A DNA stretch of 11,797 nucleotides, from positions 1 through 11,797 of the forward strand of contig JABCPU010001220.1 of the NCBI GenBank assembly GCA_016800925.1, in the 5' to 3' direction. Source of the stretch: Suillus spraguei. Taxonomy: Eukaryota; Basidiomycota; Agaricomycetes; Boletales; Suillaceae. Below the pieces are notes generated by a model. It was given only the letters and a program-made list of their open reading frames with translations, was not told the DNA's origin and did no database searches. Below, piece after piece: positions 1 to 8,370 of this stretch; within the stretch, counting starts at the first letter, position 1, and each line of letters starts with the position of its first letter. A program made the position numbers and the translations under genes.

Positions 1-1374
1 GTGTTTGACAATGCTATACAGCCCCTCAACTTGGGGTATCTGGCAATCACTTGGCGGCTGGGTCCCTGGGAGAGTATCTTGCACTTCTGGCCCTCAAACA
101 GGACGGCAAGGCTGGCAGAGGTTATATGGTTGGTCGAGATTAGGGTGAAGGCCATTGTAGGTACGTACAATGTGTTCTTCAGCGTCATGGTGGTCCTCTG
201 ATTGCCCAAGGGTAGGTCTATAAGTATGTCTCCCCATCCTGTTGTGCTGAGAGTAGAGCCGTCAGCCGTGTGGACGTCTTGGGGCACTATTGGCATGAAG
301 TTCTTAACTTCATGTGATCGGGGCAAAATGAGATGTGGCTCCTGAGTCCATAATGGCGCCTCGCTTCTCAACAAGTATGTTTAAGTCTTTTGCCATGCTA
401 GCCAAGTTTGATGTGACGAAGGCATATTGATCCATACCTTCGGAGGACTGGCAGCTGAGTTGCAGTTTGCTTGGGGGCCCTATTGCCTCTTTTGCGCTGC
501 TGATTTGGCCCTTGACCCTCCTTGCCTCCTCCTGGTCTCCAGCAATCAGTTTTATAATGGCCCTTCCAGTCACAATTGAAACAGGTAATGTCTGGATTGA
601 GTTTGCTGGGGGTCGTTGATGCCTTCCCTTTTCCTCTCGCCTCCCTAGCATTTAGGGCACTGTTGCCTCCCTTTCTGCTGGGCTGGCGGTCGCTCAACTG
701 ATGGTGCTCATATTCTTTGGTTATCAGGGCAATGAGTTCATGGGAGGTAAGTGGTGTGTTTGTTATTTTGGAAGTGGCACTGATAGAGGATAGTAGGGGT
801 CGGTATGATTCAGGAAGAGATCTGAGGACCATCGCATGGAATTGAACGTCATTGATGGATACGCCCATCCCTGCAAGGCATTTGCGGAGCCTCAAGAGCT
901 CAGCAAAATGTGCCTTTACATTTCCTCCCTCATCACACCTTGTCTCATGCATATGCTGATGCAGGTCTATTGGACCATCTGGGTCTTACCCTCGTGGATT
1001 TGGCAGATCTCTGCCCAGATCTTGTGGGCACCTTCGAGGTTTTGGACTAACAACAGTAGCCGATCTGAGATTGTGCTAAAGATCTGCTACATTACGAGTG
1101 AGTTTTTTCTGCTAGTACTCCTCTATTTTGACCTTGTGTTCCTCTATCTCTGTAGTGCTAGCTGGGCTCCCGTCTTCCTTCACGAGGACTTTCGTCTTCT
1201 CATCCAGCTTATACATAACTGGTTTCTTGGCTCTTCCAGTGGCATATTGCATCAAACCTCAGGCACTTATAGCCATCAATGTCCTCTGCTGTAAGTGATC
1301 CAATTTGAACCATCTTCAGCTAATTTTGGGACGTTAAACAGGGAAGACGTAGTGCCAGGGAGTGTAGTATCCAT
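1..1374 (-). pseudogene. Ty1/copia Gag-protease polyprotein, frameshifted, cut by window edge
   Basis: The Gag start is the ATG whose complement lies at 1372-1374. The following residues (MDTTLPGTTSSLFNVPKLAE) match the plus-strand copy starting at 2301. The early part (about 1250-960) is broken by frameshifts and a TGA. A long open stretch at 952-398 carries the C-terminal half of a UBN2-type copia Gag (AHFAELLRLRKCLAGMG, then PLLSSI) and a zinc knuckle CFNCDWKGHYKTDC at 583-542. After a frameshift near 540-500, another frame carries the protease with catalytic Asp in DSGATSHFAP (Asp at 348-346). A second shift near 310 leads to an open frame to base 1 containing ADG, LYVP and MAFTLIS, typical of copia protease C-terminal sequence. 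The function was capsid formation and polyprotein cleavage. It is clearly nonfunctional as written. Confidence 0.85.
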
Positions 1375-1384
1375 GGTCAAAGCA

Positions 1385-1400
1385 GGGCTCATACCCTCTG
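1385..1400 (-). promoter_or_regulatory. degraded tRNA primer binding site of left copia element
   Basis: Just inside the LTR the coding strand reads GGGTATGAGCCCTG. This resembles the initiator-Met primer site common in copia elements (TGGTATCAGAGC) with the two bases CA missing. The plus-strand copy has a similar degraded site at the matching place (2279-2292). The call depends on position and partial match only. Confidence 0.4.
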
Positions 1401-1835
1401 GGATTATGAGACAAATGTGGAGGGAGCGGGCGCGCTAGATAACAAGGTAAATCTCAGTCTCTTGAAAAGAACCTCCATTGACAGTTAAAGTACCTAGATA
1501 ACAAGGTAACTAAGGTGCTCATTAATAGGGCAAAACGGTGACTTGTGACTAGGTACTTACATCTCAGTCTCTTGAAAAGCACTGAGATGTTTTTGCGCTT
1601 GAGCGCCTACTATAAGGTGAGTGGAATAGCAATGAAAATAAAACTAATCAATATGGCATATTTCATAGCGCAATGAAATCAAATGGCATATTGCACAGTG
1701 TAACGACATCATCACACTGGCACATGCTATTGGCCATTCTGGCCCTTGCACTCAGACCATTCTCTTATCACTTCCTGCTTGTACCTATCTCGGATCCTTC
1801 GGCCTCTTCCCTCTCGGATCCTTCGGATTCCAACA
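1399..1835 (-). repeat. 5' LTR of left Ty1/copia element
   Basis: On the minus strand this begins TGTTGGAATCCGAAGG (from 1835 downward) and ends near AATCCCA. The inner edge is approximate because it was set only by where the primer-site-like sequence starts. It is an inverted copy of 1906-2277. It is about 65 bp longer than its partner because of a 59-bp partial duplication (1451-1509, repeating CTAGATAACAAGGTAA) and a 31-bp tandem duplication (units starting at 1646 and 1677), while it has one fewer 24-bp unit near its outer end. It holds a 10-bp perfect hairpin at 1559-1590. A TTATAGTA stretch near the palindrome GCGCTTGAGCGC could be the promoter TATA, but this is weak. Confidence 0.75.
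1559..1590. other. conserved LTR hairpin (10-bp stem, 12-nt loop)
   Basis: The stem ACATCTCAGT (1559-1568) pairs with ACTGAGATGT (1581-1590) around a 12-nt loop. The other copia LTR keeps the same hairpin at 2146-2173 with an 8-bp stem and a loop of the same length but different sequence. Each is flanked by a second short palindrome, GCGCTTGAGCGC or GCGCTCAAGCGC. Its place in the transcribed part of the LTR suggests an RNA structure, but its role is unknown. Confidence 0.55.
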
Positions 1836-1905
1836 CCATTAAGTATAGTCTCCGATAGAGACAAACTATTCACCAGTAAAATTCTGGAAAGCATTACACC
1901 CATCT
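1836..1905. other. 70-bp spacer between two head-to-head copia LTRs
   Basis: This is the centre of the large inverted repeat. It lies between the outer ends of two copia 5' LTRs (CCAACA ending at 1835 and TGTTGG starting at 1906). I see no gene and no matching target duplication: the adjoining five bases are CCATT on the left and CATCT on the right. It may be a fragment of the DNA into which the elements inserted. Confidence 0.5.
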
Positions 1906-2277
1906 TGTTGGAATCCGAACGATCCGAGAGGAAAGAGACTGAACAATCCGAGAGGAAAGAGACTGAACAATCCGAGATAGGTACAAGTGAGAAGAGATAA
2001 GAAGAGTGGTCCGAGCGCAAGGCCAGAATGGCCAATAGCGTGTGCCAGCGTGACAATGTCGTTACACTGTGCAATATGCCATTTGATTAGTTTTATTACT
2101 GTTGCTATACCACTCACCTTATAGTAGGCGCTCAAGCGCAAAAAAATCTCAGTTCTTTTCAAGAGACTGAGATGTAAGTACCTAGTCACCAGTCGCCATT
2201 TTTGCCCTGGCTAATGAGCGTTTTAGTTACCTGTTATCTAGCGTGTCCGCTCCCCACCTTATCATCTCATAATCCCA
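1906..2277 (+). repeat. 5' LTR of right Ty1/copia element
   Basis: It begins TGTTGGAATCCGAACG at 1906 and ends near AATCCCA at 2277, where a primer-site-like sequence follows. It is an inverted, diverged copy of the LTR at 1399-1835. Near its start it carries a 24-bp unit twice (1922-1945 and 1946-1969) plus an 8-bp partial third copy. The left LTR has this segment once. The hairpin ATCTCAGT/ACTGAGAT lies at 2146-2173. The exact 3' edge is inferred, since no clean CA end is visible. Confidence 0.75.
1922..1977. repeat. 24-bp tandem repeat in copia LTR U3
   Basis: Two perfect 24-bp units beginning ATCCGAGAGGAAAGAG lie at 1922-1945 and 1946-1969, followed by ATCCGAGA. There are no spacers, so this is not a CRISPR array. 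The equivalent segment of the left LTR has one related unit, so the copy number varies between the two LTRs. The position close to the outer LTR end places it in U3, where repeats of this kind can act as promoter or enhancer elements; that role is inferred. Confidence 0.8.
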
Positions 2278-2278
2278 G

Positions 2279-2292
2279 AGGTTATGAGCCTG
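2279..2292 (+). promoter_or_regulatory. degraded tRNA primer binding site of right copia element
   Basis: The sequence AGGTTATGAGCCTG directly follows the LTR and lies 9 bases before the gag ATG. It resembles TGGTATCAGAGC with the bases CA lost and an extra T, and corresponds to the site in the left copy at 1385-1400. Confidence 0.4.
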
Positions 2293-2300
2293 ACTCAACC

Positions 2301-2395
2301 ATGGATGCTATGCTCCCCGGCACTATGTCTTCCCTGTTCAATGTCCCAAAGTTAGCTGAAGATGGTTCAAATTGGATCACTTACAAGCAGAGGAC
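2301..2395 (+). pseudogene. Ty1/copia gag, N-terminal piece interrupted by gypsy insertion
   Basis: The ATG at 2301 opens 32 codons (MDAMLPGTMSSLFNVPKLAE, ending ITYKQRT) nearly identical to the start of the left copia Gag. The frame is cut at 2395, where a gypsy LTR begins (TGTTAC). The rest of the gene lies 7.5 kb away at 9950. Removing the insertion and one copy of the duplicated AGGAC restores the reading frame across the junction, which proves the insertion point. Any reading past 2395 is LTR sequence, not Gag. Confidence 0.85.
2391..2395. repeat. target site duplication AGGAC, left copy
   Basis: AGGAC directly before the gypsy LTR is repeated at 9950-9954 beyond the other LTR, with one extra A at 9949. 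Five bases is the usual length for Ty3/gypsy integration. The left copia element retains the empty site at the same codons (CAGAGGACATTG). Confidence 0.8.
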
Positions 2396-2864
2396 TGTTA
2401 CGAACTGGGGTGGCGTCACCAGCGACAGTGAAAAGACACAGCCGGTCTGCTGGGAGTTTTTACAATGTTCAAAAGAGAACAAGGTGAAAGTACAAGGAAC
2501 GCGTTCCGAGTACGATCAAGGGTTCAGCCTCAAGACAAGTCAAGAGGTATCCGCGAGAATAGAGACTAAGGCTAAGGAGTGCTTAGACTTAGAGACGATT
2601 CAAGACGACTTAGGTTGGAGACCTAAGCGAAGGAGATTCCAGGTAAAACCCAGTAAGATTAAAGTAGGGAATCTACTACAAGTACACTGTGCTTAAATAG
2701 GCCAATATGTGCGCACAGACCAAGCGAATGTGAGAATGTAAGTGCGTATCCAAATAAGGAAGGCAACTATAGTACAGATGCGTTGAGCATATGAGTCAGA
2801 TCATGTTACGTAATATACAAGGTAATGAAGTAGAAAATGAATAGGGGCACGTACGATTGTAACA
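2396..2864 (-). repeat. 3' LTR of gypsy element
   Basis: 469 bp with TGTTAC at one end and GTAACA at the other. It matches 9475-9948 with a few substitutions and several one-base indels, mostly in the part farthest from the insertion junction. On the coding strand U3 runs from 2864 to about 2666, with a TATA-like CTATTTAAGC at 2700-2691. The predicted transcript start motif ACTTTAATCTT is at 2665-2655. A perfect 7-bp hairpin lies at 2627-2609. The segment about 2567-2690 is nearly identical in all three LTRs of this window. Confidence 0.92.
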
Positions 2865-2877
2865 TTACCCCCTTTTT
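2865..2877 (-). other. polypurine tract next to 3' LTR
   Basis: The coding strand reads AAAAAGGGGGTAA and then enters the LTR at TGTTAC. Such a purine run resists RNase H and primes plus-strand DNA synthesis. The second gypsy element keeps GGGGGTAA at the same place (11362-11355). Confidence 0.8.
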
Positions 2878-2895
2878 ACATGTAAAGTCACCACT

Positions 2896-4345
2896 TTACT
2901 CATCTTGGTTCGCATAGTAGACGGGATCGTCACTCCATTCATAGTCTTCATCAGCAAAGGATCCACTCATCATTACTTAGCTTCTTCAAACCAGCGCGCG
3001 TTAGAATCCCTCCTTTTTTCTTTGAATATGTTCTTCGTCAAGCTGTTTCTCCCAGGTACGAAGTGCATCATAGAATCCTTCATCCTTCCAGTTAAGTCGA
3101 AGGAGGGGTCCGACTCGATGAGGACAGTAAAGGGATAAATGAGTGGGCGACCAATATCTGCAAACCTTGCACTGATATTCTGCGCAATTCTTCTGACGAT
3201 GCCAAGCAGCCACAGACGGCACTTCATATTCTCATCAGGTTGAATGAACTGGCCAAGGGGGATGGAGAATGATGGGTGTGGGACTGGTGGATCTGGCGCG
3301 CTTCTTTCCCTTGTTCTTCCTCATACGTTTTAAGGCAAGGGTGTTCTGCCGCTTAAGTTGTGCCTGTTGAGCGGAGGACAATGTGTATGCTGATTCAGGA
3401 AGGTCCGGGGTGACTGCACGCTCAGCGGCTGCAAGAAGTTCGGTGGGAGAAGAGGGGGAAGTGATACCGAAGTCTTTTACTAAGACTGGCGAGACGGGAT
3501 CCATAGGACCGAATGATGGTGGATGGACATAGGGGGGTGGATATGAAGGTCGCGAAGTCGAGGACCGAGTGTTACCAGCTCGGTGGCAGGGATGCCTAGT
3601 AGTTTAGCGGCCTCGCACTGTTCCTTTGTGCAAGGTTCATACAACCAATCAGGGCAATCAAGAGAGGTCACGACGGAAGGTGATGAAGTTGACTGTGCGA
3701 TAGGAGATGGTGTTCGAGGGGATGCAAGGTCTGACTGTGTTTGTTGTAGATCGGTGATAGCTTCTTCTACTAGATTTCTAGCCGCTCTGGTTTCAGCGAC
3801 TGACTGCTGGATCGTTTCAACAACCGTATTGGTGAGTTGTCCGATCTCCTGGACAGCAGTATATAGGCCAGTAAAGGCGTCAAGACTAGAATAAACACGC
3901 GAAGATGAGGGTGCTGGAATAGGAAGTGGCGTATCTTCCTGCGGAGAGGGAGGTCGCGCAACGCCTGCTCGACGTTCGGCAATGATATGAATAGCTTCTT
4001 CAACATCATCTTTAAAAGAATTGGGAAACAGCAACATAACGTAAGCACGAATGCGTTTTTGAAGATGTAAGAAGCGATGTCGGTATGTGACTTCTGTAAT
4101 ATCCTTGGCGGTGACTTCGATGAGTGCTGCGGTGCGGATGATGTTAACGAGGAGTAAGGCGGGAAAGCGCCTCGTTCTGTAAGAATTCTTTCGATTTCAA
4201 GGGCATGTCCCTCGCAGAGAATGGCGGCTTCGATGTAGGAAGTGTTGTCGATTTCAGTGGTGAGATTTCCGTAGTTTTCGGCTTCAGAGTCGGAGTCATT
4301 GTTGACGGCAGTGACGGGAGTAATGTAGGCAGTGGGGAAAGACAT
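2896..4345 (-). pseudogene. third ORF downstream of pol, zinc-knuckle-like protein of unknown function
   Basis: It starts at the ATG at 4345, 53 bases after the pol stop, and ends at the TAA at 2898-2896; full length would be about 480 residues. One-base frameshifts lie near 4157, 3535 (in a C run), 3265, 3225 and 3010. The N-terminus is acidic (DSDSEAEN). A helical, possibly coiled-coil region follows (VVETIQQSVAETRAARN), then a Ser/Pro-rich stretch, a basic NLS-like cluster KRMRKNKGKKRAR at 3330-3289, a Cys/His motif C-X4-C-X2-C-X6-H-X4-C at 3186-3124, the block WKDEGFYDAL and an acidic tail (DDPVYYANQDE). The motif, the block and the tail recur in the second gypsy element. I see no signal peptide or membrane anchor, so it is not Env-like. 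A nucleic-acid or Gag-accessory role is only a guess. Confidence 0.7.
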
Positions 4346-4398
4346 TTCGATACAGATAGTTGATCAGGTGCTAGTGCGGTTGATTGACTGGGGAATAA

Positions 4399-5716
4399 TC
4401 AGAGGGCGTGTTGCTTCTTATAAGCATTTAGGATTCGAGCGGAGTTCTTTAGATTCTTTTCTGGGAGCCATTCGTTATCTCCCGATGAGTATCCTTTCCA
4501 CGAAACAAGATATCGTCGGCGATTGCCGGTTCCTTTATGAGAAAGGATCGCTTCGATTTCATATTCTTCTTCTTCTTCGATGATGTCAGGGGGTGGTTCA
4601 GGGAAATTCGGTCCGTGTACGTCTGTTTCGCTATAGGATGATAAGACAGAAGCATGGAACGTGGGGTGAATCTTCCACTGCGGTGGGAGCTGGAGCGTGA
4701 ACGTGATGGGAGATAAGACATCGATGATTGGGAAGGGTCCATATCGTTTCGGAGCGAGCTTCTTTGATGGGAGCTTAAGTCTAAGATTGGCGGCAGATAA
4801 CCAAACCTTATCTCCGATCTTCCATGGAGTGTACTTATCTCCTCGGGATCGTTCAGCCATTATCTGCATGGCAATATTATGGCAAGCGATTGCTTCTTCT
4901 CTTATCTTCTGCAATGATCGTACTCGATCTTCTGCTGCGGGGACGGATGAATCAGGGATCAGATGAGGGATAGCGCGTGGTTCGTATCCCATCATCAAAT
5001 AGAAGGGTGATGCATTTCTTGCATCATGTTTTCGGTGGTTGTGGACGAATTCGGCGAGTGGTAGGTGTTCTACCCAATCTTCAGGGTTGTTACGGCAGTA
5101 AATGCGGAGGTATGTTTCAAGTTCTTGATTTAGTCTTTCAGTTTGACCATCAGTCTGCGGGTGGTAAGCTGTGGATGGAGCGATGACGTAGTCAAGGAGT
5201 CGGGCAAGTTCCTTTGAGAAGCGAGATAGGAATTGCGGTCCTCGATCCAAGATGACTTTGTCATGGAGTCCAAATCGTCGGTAAACATGTTTAAAAATAG
5301 CTTAGCCACACCTTCTGAAGTGATGGTTTTCAAACAAGGGATAATATTACCCCTTCGTAAGGCCATGGTCTACCACGACCATGATACTGTCAAGCCTCCA
5401 GAGACGGGAAGGTCGTGATAAGATCAACGGAAACCTGGGAGAACGGCGAACGGCCGAAGAAGGAATAGGCGCGAGCGGGGGCGAACGGGGTGAGTATCTG
5501 CTTTCATTTGCTGCAGAGCGCGCAACCTTCACGTATTTCCGAATATAAGAACCATAGCCGGCCACCAGCTTCTCATTTGACGAGTTCTTCAGTTTTGAAT
5601 CTACCGGGGTGTCCCGCAGTAGGATGATCATGATACCTTTTCAGGATATCAGAGCGATGCGCGGTGGAATATAAGCGCGATTCTTAAAATAGAGGACGTT
5701 CTCCTCAATCTTCCAA
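4399..5716 (-). pseudogene. Pol: integrase with C-terminal chromodomain
   Basis: The HHCC zinc-binding region begins near 5640 (HDHPTAGHPG, then GCALC near 5530), interrupted by a TGA. The first catalytic Asp is in SVDLIT (5425-5423). After frameshifts, an uninterrupted 283-codon stretch (5250-4399) carries the second Asp in DRGPQF (5247-5245) and the catalytic Glu in DGQTERLNQ (5139-5137), exactly D-X35-E. It also holds a GPF motif (residues 171-173), an acidic EEEEE and a chromodomain (residues about 230-283, 4563-4402) with cage-type aromatics in YEIEAI and WKGY. The enzyme would insert cDNA into the chromosome, and the chromodomain would bind modified histone tails and steer insertion. 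This is the best preserved part of the element. The stop is just before 4399. Confidence 0.93.
4402..4563 (-). other. chromodomain of gypsy integrase
   Basis: About 54 codons at the integrase C-terminus show the chromodomain pattern: YEIEAILSHK, RRRYLVSWKGY, NEWLPEKNL, then a C-terminal helix ending KKQHAL. Two of the aromatic cage positions (Tyr of YEIE, Trp of WKGY) are present. This defines the element as a chromovirus. Frame and sequence are intact. Confidence 0.92.
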
Positions 5717-6419
5717 TCAGAAAGTGCCGATTTCATAGGAGGAGGCACACGCCATCAAGGGCGTCGGACGCCGTCTTGAAGACAGGGTCGTCGAGGGGGT
5801 CAGAGGATGATAAACATCCTTCAAGTCGGTGTCAATAAGACGAACGAATAGAGCGTCAGGGAGGAGGGTCTGGTCCTCGTTATCGTCTTTGCCAGAGTCA
5901 TAATCAGGCCGGCGGGATAGTGCATCAGGTACTGCTAATTTAGTACCTGCAACGTGATGCAGTTCGATGTCGTAAATAGACAAATCATTGCCAACGTGCT
6001 TGGCGCGGGTGAGCTTCTGTGCACTTCTAAAGTACAGAAGGTTCTTATGGTCGGTGAATACCAGGACGGGTGTGGGTTTCCTTCGAGATAATGACGCCAT
6101 TCGTTCAATGCCCGGATCACGGCAAGGAGTTCCCGATCAAAGATCTGGTAATTGCGTTCTGCGGGTTCAAAGACTGGGAGAGGTATGCACAAGGGTGATA
6201 AACACCATTCTCATCAGTCTGCAGGAGAACTCCGCCAGTTGCTACGAGCGAAGCGTCGGTAGCAATGGCAAATTGTCGGGAAGGATCAGGGTTACGGAGT
6301 ACCGGTTGGGAAGTGAAGCGTCGTTTCAATTCTTCGAAGTGTCCATACATTCGGTTGACCACTCAAAGGCCTTATCTTTCTTTGTCAAATCGATAAGGGG
6401 TCGAGCGATGTCAGAATAG
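5717..6419 (-). pseudogene. Pol: RNase H domain
   Basis: This is the RNase H segment between RT and integrase, in three overlapping frames. The acidic catalytic residues expected for Ty3-type RNase H are all visible: Asp in FAIATDAS (6257-6255), Glu in [10 protein letters not shown] (6132-6130), Asp in [11 protein letters not shown] (6052-6050), and Asp in the VPDALSRRPDYD region near 5910. It degrades RNA in RNA-DNA hybrids during reverse transcription and would make the cuts at the primer and polypurine tract. Frameshifts near 6190 and 6100 and further damage toward 5720 break it. Confidence 0.9.
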
Positions 6420-7272
6420 TGGGAAATGAACGTGCGGTAGAAGTTGCAAAAACCGAGGAATGACCGAACATCTTTTACAGATTTCGGGATTGGCCATTCA
6501 GAGATTCCTTTGGTTTTGGCAGTGTCCATAGCAACTTGTCCGGGGCGAATTATCATTCCGAGGTATTCCACTCATCTGCATCGAAGGTGCATTTCTCCGG
6601 TTTCAAGAATAGGTGTTCTTTTCGTATTTTCATCAGAACTCGTCTGGTCCGTTCACGGTGTTCTGCCATTGTTGTAGAGAAAATCAGGATATCGTCCATA
6701 TAGATAACCATCCATCCTTCATTGATTTCTTGCTGAAAGGTGCGATTCATGTATGCTTGAAAAGTTGCTGGGGAATTGCAGAGGCCGAAGAACATGACGT
6801 TCGGTTCAAAGAGGCCAAATTCCGTGGTAAAAGCAGCTTTCCACCTATCTCAGGATGGATACGAATATTGTTATAACCGGACCGGATATCCATTTTCGTA
6901 AAGAACGTGCGTTATGAAGACGTGCGACAAGGGAAATAGGGAGTGGGAGCGGATATGCGTTCTTGACTGTCCAATCATTGATGTAACGGTAGTCTTGACA
7001 GGGACGCAGTTCTCCACTCTTCTTTCCCACAAAGAAGAAGCCACTAGCTTGGGTGACTTCGATTCTGAGATAAAGCCTTTCGCAACGTTTTCATCGATAA
7101 ACGTTTTGACAGCAGCGCGTTCTTTTTCCGATAGCGGGTAGACCTTAGACGTTCGAGGAATGAAACCGGGTTTAGTATCGATCCGATGATCAATACCAGG
7201 CGTTCGGGGGTAGTTTGTTAATCCGTCTTTAGCAAAGACGTCTGCGAAGTCGTGCAAATAATCCGGGACCAA
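6420..7272 (-). pseudogene. Pol: reverse transcriptase
   Basis: It opens with VPDYLHDFADVFAKDG (from 7272) and PLSEKERAAV, typical of the Ty3/gypsy RT N-terminus. Then come [11 protein letters not shown], motif A with catalytic Asp in [10 protein letters not shown] (6890-6888), motif B FFGLCNSPATFQAYMN (from about 6793), the active site VIYMDDILIF (Asp pair at 6696-6691), and the thumb-type block VRSFLGFCNFYRTFI. All three catalytic aspartates are kept, but at least four frameshifts separate the motifs (near 7105, 6915, 6850-6800 and 6570). It would copy element RNA into cDNA in the particle. Antisense open frames over this region are shadows. Confidence 0.93.
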
Positions 7273-8370
7273 TTCTTCGAAGATTTCTTTTTCTTTTCCT
7301 TCTCATCTGTGGCGAATTCCTGGGCTTTGTTACTATATTTGAAGGAGGGAGGAATGGAGTAGTGGAGGATTGTTCGAATTGGGAAGTTCCATCATGTGTC
7401 AATGGTGTATCCATGGATACTTCTTCTATGATCCTCATGCTGACTCCATCAGTGTCGTATTCCACAAGAAATTCTCCATCTCCTAGTTCATACGAGGAAA
7501 TTTCGCGTACTTCGGCGCATGCCAGACTCATTCATGGTATCGAATTGGTCATCATCCTCGGTTGGGATCAACGAGGGCACGGGTTCTTCCTTATCAGGGA
7601 TTTCTTCTATTGAAGCTGAAAGAGTTTTCGGGGGAACGAAGAACTTGGACAGTTTTGGTACATTGGTGTTCGTCCTGGGAGTTCTTCCTCTGTTTTCCTC
7701 TTTCCGTGTTTCTGTTCTTCTATTGGCCGTTGCTCAATAGGTTCTTGTCCGACCCGATGCTCGGGTTCAGATTCATTCTTGCGCTTCTCTGCGCGGGGAT
7801 CGGTGATACTGCTCGCGGCAGTTGTACACTGGAGTGGGTTCTGCAGTACGTGGAGTACGTACTTCTGGTTCTGGGTCTTCTGGAACATAGCGGAGAAGCG
7901 ATGAATGGTTTCGGGAGTCGGGAATGTTGCCATCTGGTATGATGTTTGAATAGTCGGGGCAACCCGTTCTTCTCTCGGTCTTATCCATATCGATTTCGAT
8001 CTCATCTGATTTCTCTGTCCGTGAAAGGACAAGGTTTCAGCAGCCCAATCTATAATTGGGTTCATTGCTCGTAACCAAGGAATTCCAAGAGGATTTGATC
8101 TCTCCTTCCGAGTTTGGTGATATTGAATTTTCCATACATGGTTCGATCGTCAATCTTGACCACTAGGAGGCAGTAATGGTGATTGGTCCTCCTTTTATGA
8201 GAGTCCATCTGCCGTTGTAACTCGAAATGGTTCCTTGAGTTTTCGTCGTGTGATTTGATGGAGTTTCACAAACTCTTCTGAGATGAATGTGCCTGCTGCT
8301 CCGAATCGATAACAGCGGTGGTGTCGACGGATTTTAAACGAGTACGCGAGTGGAGGGTGATAGGGACACG
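7273..8370 (-). pseudogene. Pol: aspartic protease and protease-RT linker
   Basis: The protease begins LRVPITLHSR. Its active-site Asp is in AVIDS (8307-8305), but one G is missing just after it, so the expected DSGAAGTF reads DSEQQAH in frame; the correct continuation (AAGTFISEEF) is in the next frame. The downstream half includes LLGIPWLRAMNPIIDW (near 8100-8045), the conserved end of this protease family. From about 8040 to 7273 a hydrophilic linker follows (ITDPRAEKRKNESEPEH, then EEIPDKEEPVPSL), with frameshifts near 7600, 7540 and 7290. The protease would cleave Gag-Pol during particle maturation. Confidence 0.85.

Larger units (their letters stand above)
1..1835 (-). mobile_element. 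Ty1/copia retrotransposon, left copy (5' part only)
   Basis: This is the 5' portion of a Ty1/copia element read right to left: LTR (about 1835-1399), a short leader with a degraded primer site, then gag and protease to the window edge. The family assignment rests on three things: a copia-type Gag with a CX2CX4HX4C knuckle, an aspartic protease core DSGATSHFAP, and the order Gag-protease, with integrase and RT expected beyond position 1. The element is a relic with several one-base frameshifts. It is paralogous to the plus-strand copy at 1906-2395 and 9950-10488, and the two lie head to head. The 3' LTR and most of pol are outside the window. Confidence 0.85.

Noticed and set aside
836..1294. 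152-codon plus-strand open frame
   Set aside because: It is antisense to the copia gag, whose motifs are clear on the other strand.
1922..1977. Short direct repeats as a CRISPR array
   Set aside because: The units are directly adjacent without spacers and lie in a eukaryotic LTR.
2202..2696. 164-codon plus-strand frame running through 2396
   Set aside because: Only the part from 2301 to 2395 is copia Gag. The part before 2301 is LTR and leader, and the part after 2395 is gypsy LTR read by chance.
2896..4345. Third ORF as an envelope gene
   Set aside because: The correct frame has no signal peptide, no membrane anchor and no furin-like context. The hydrophobic run in one frame near 4060-4010 arises after a frameshift.
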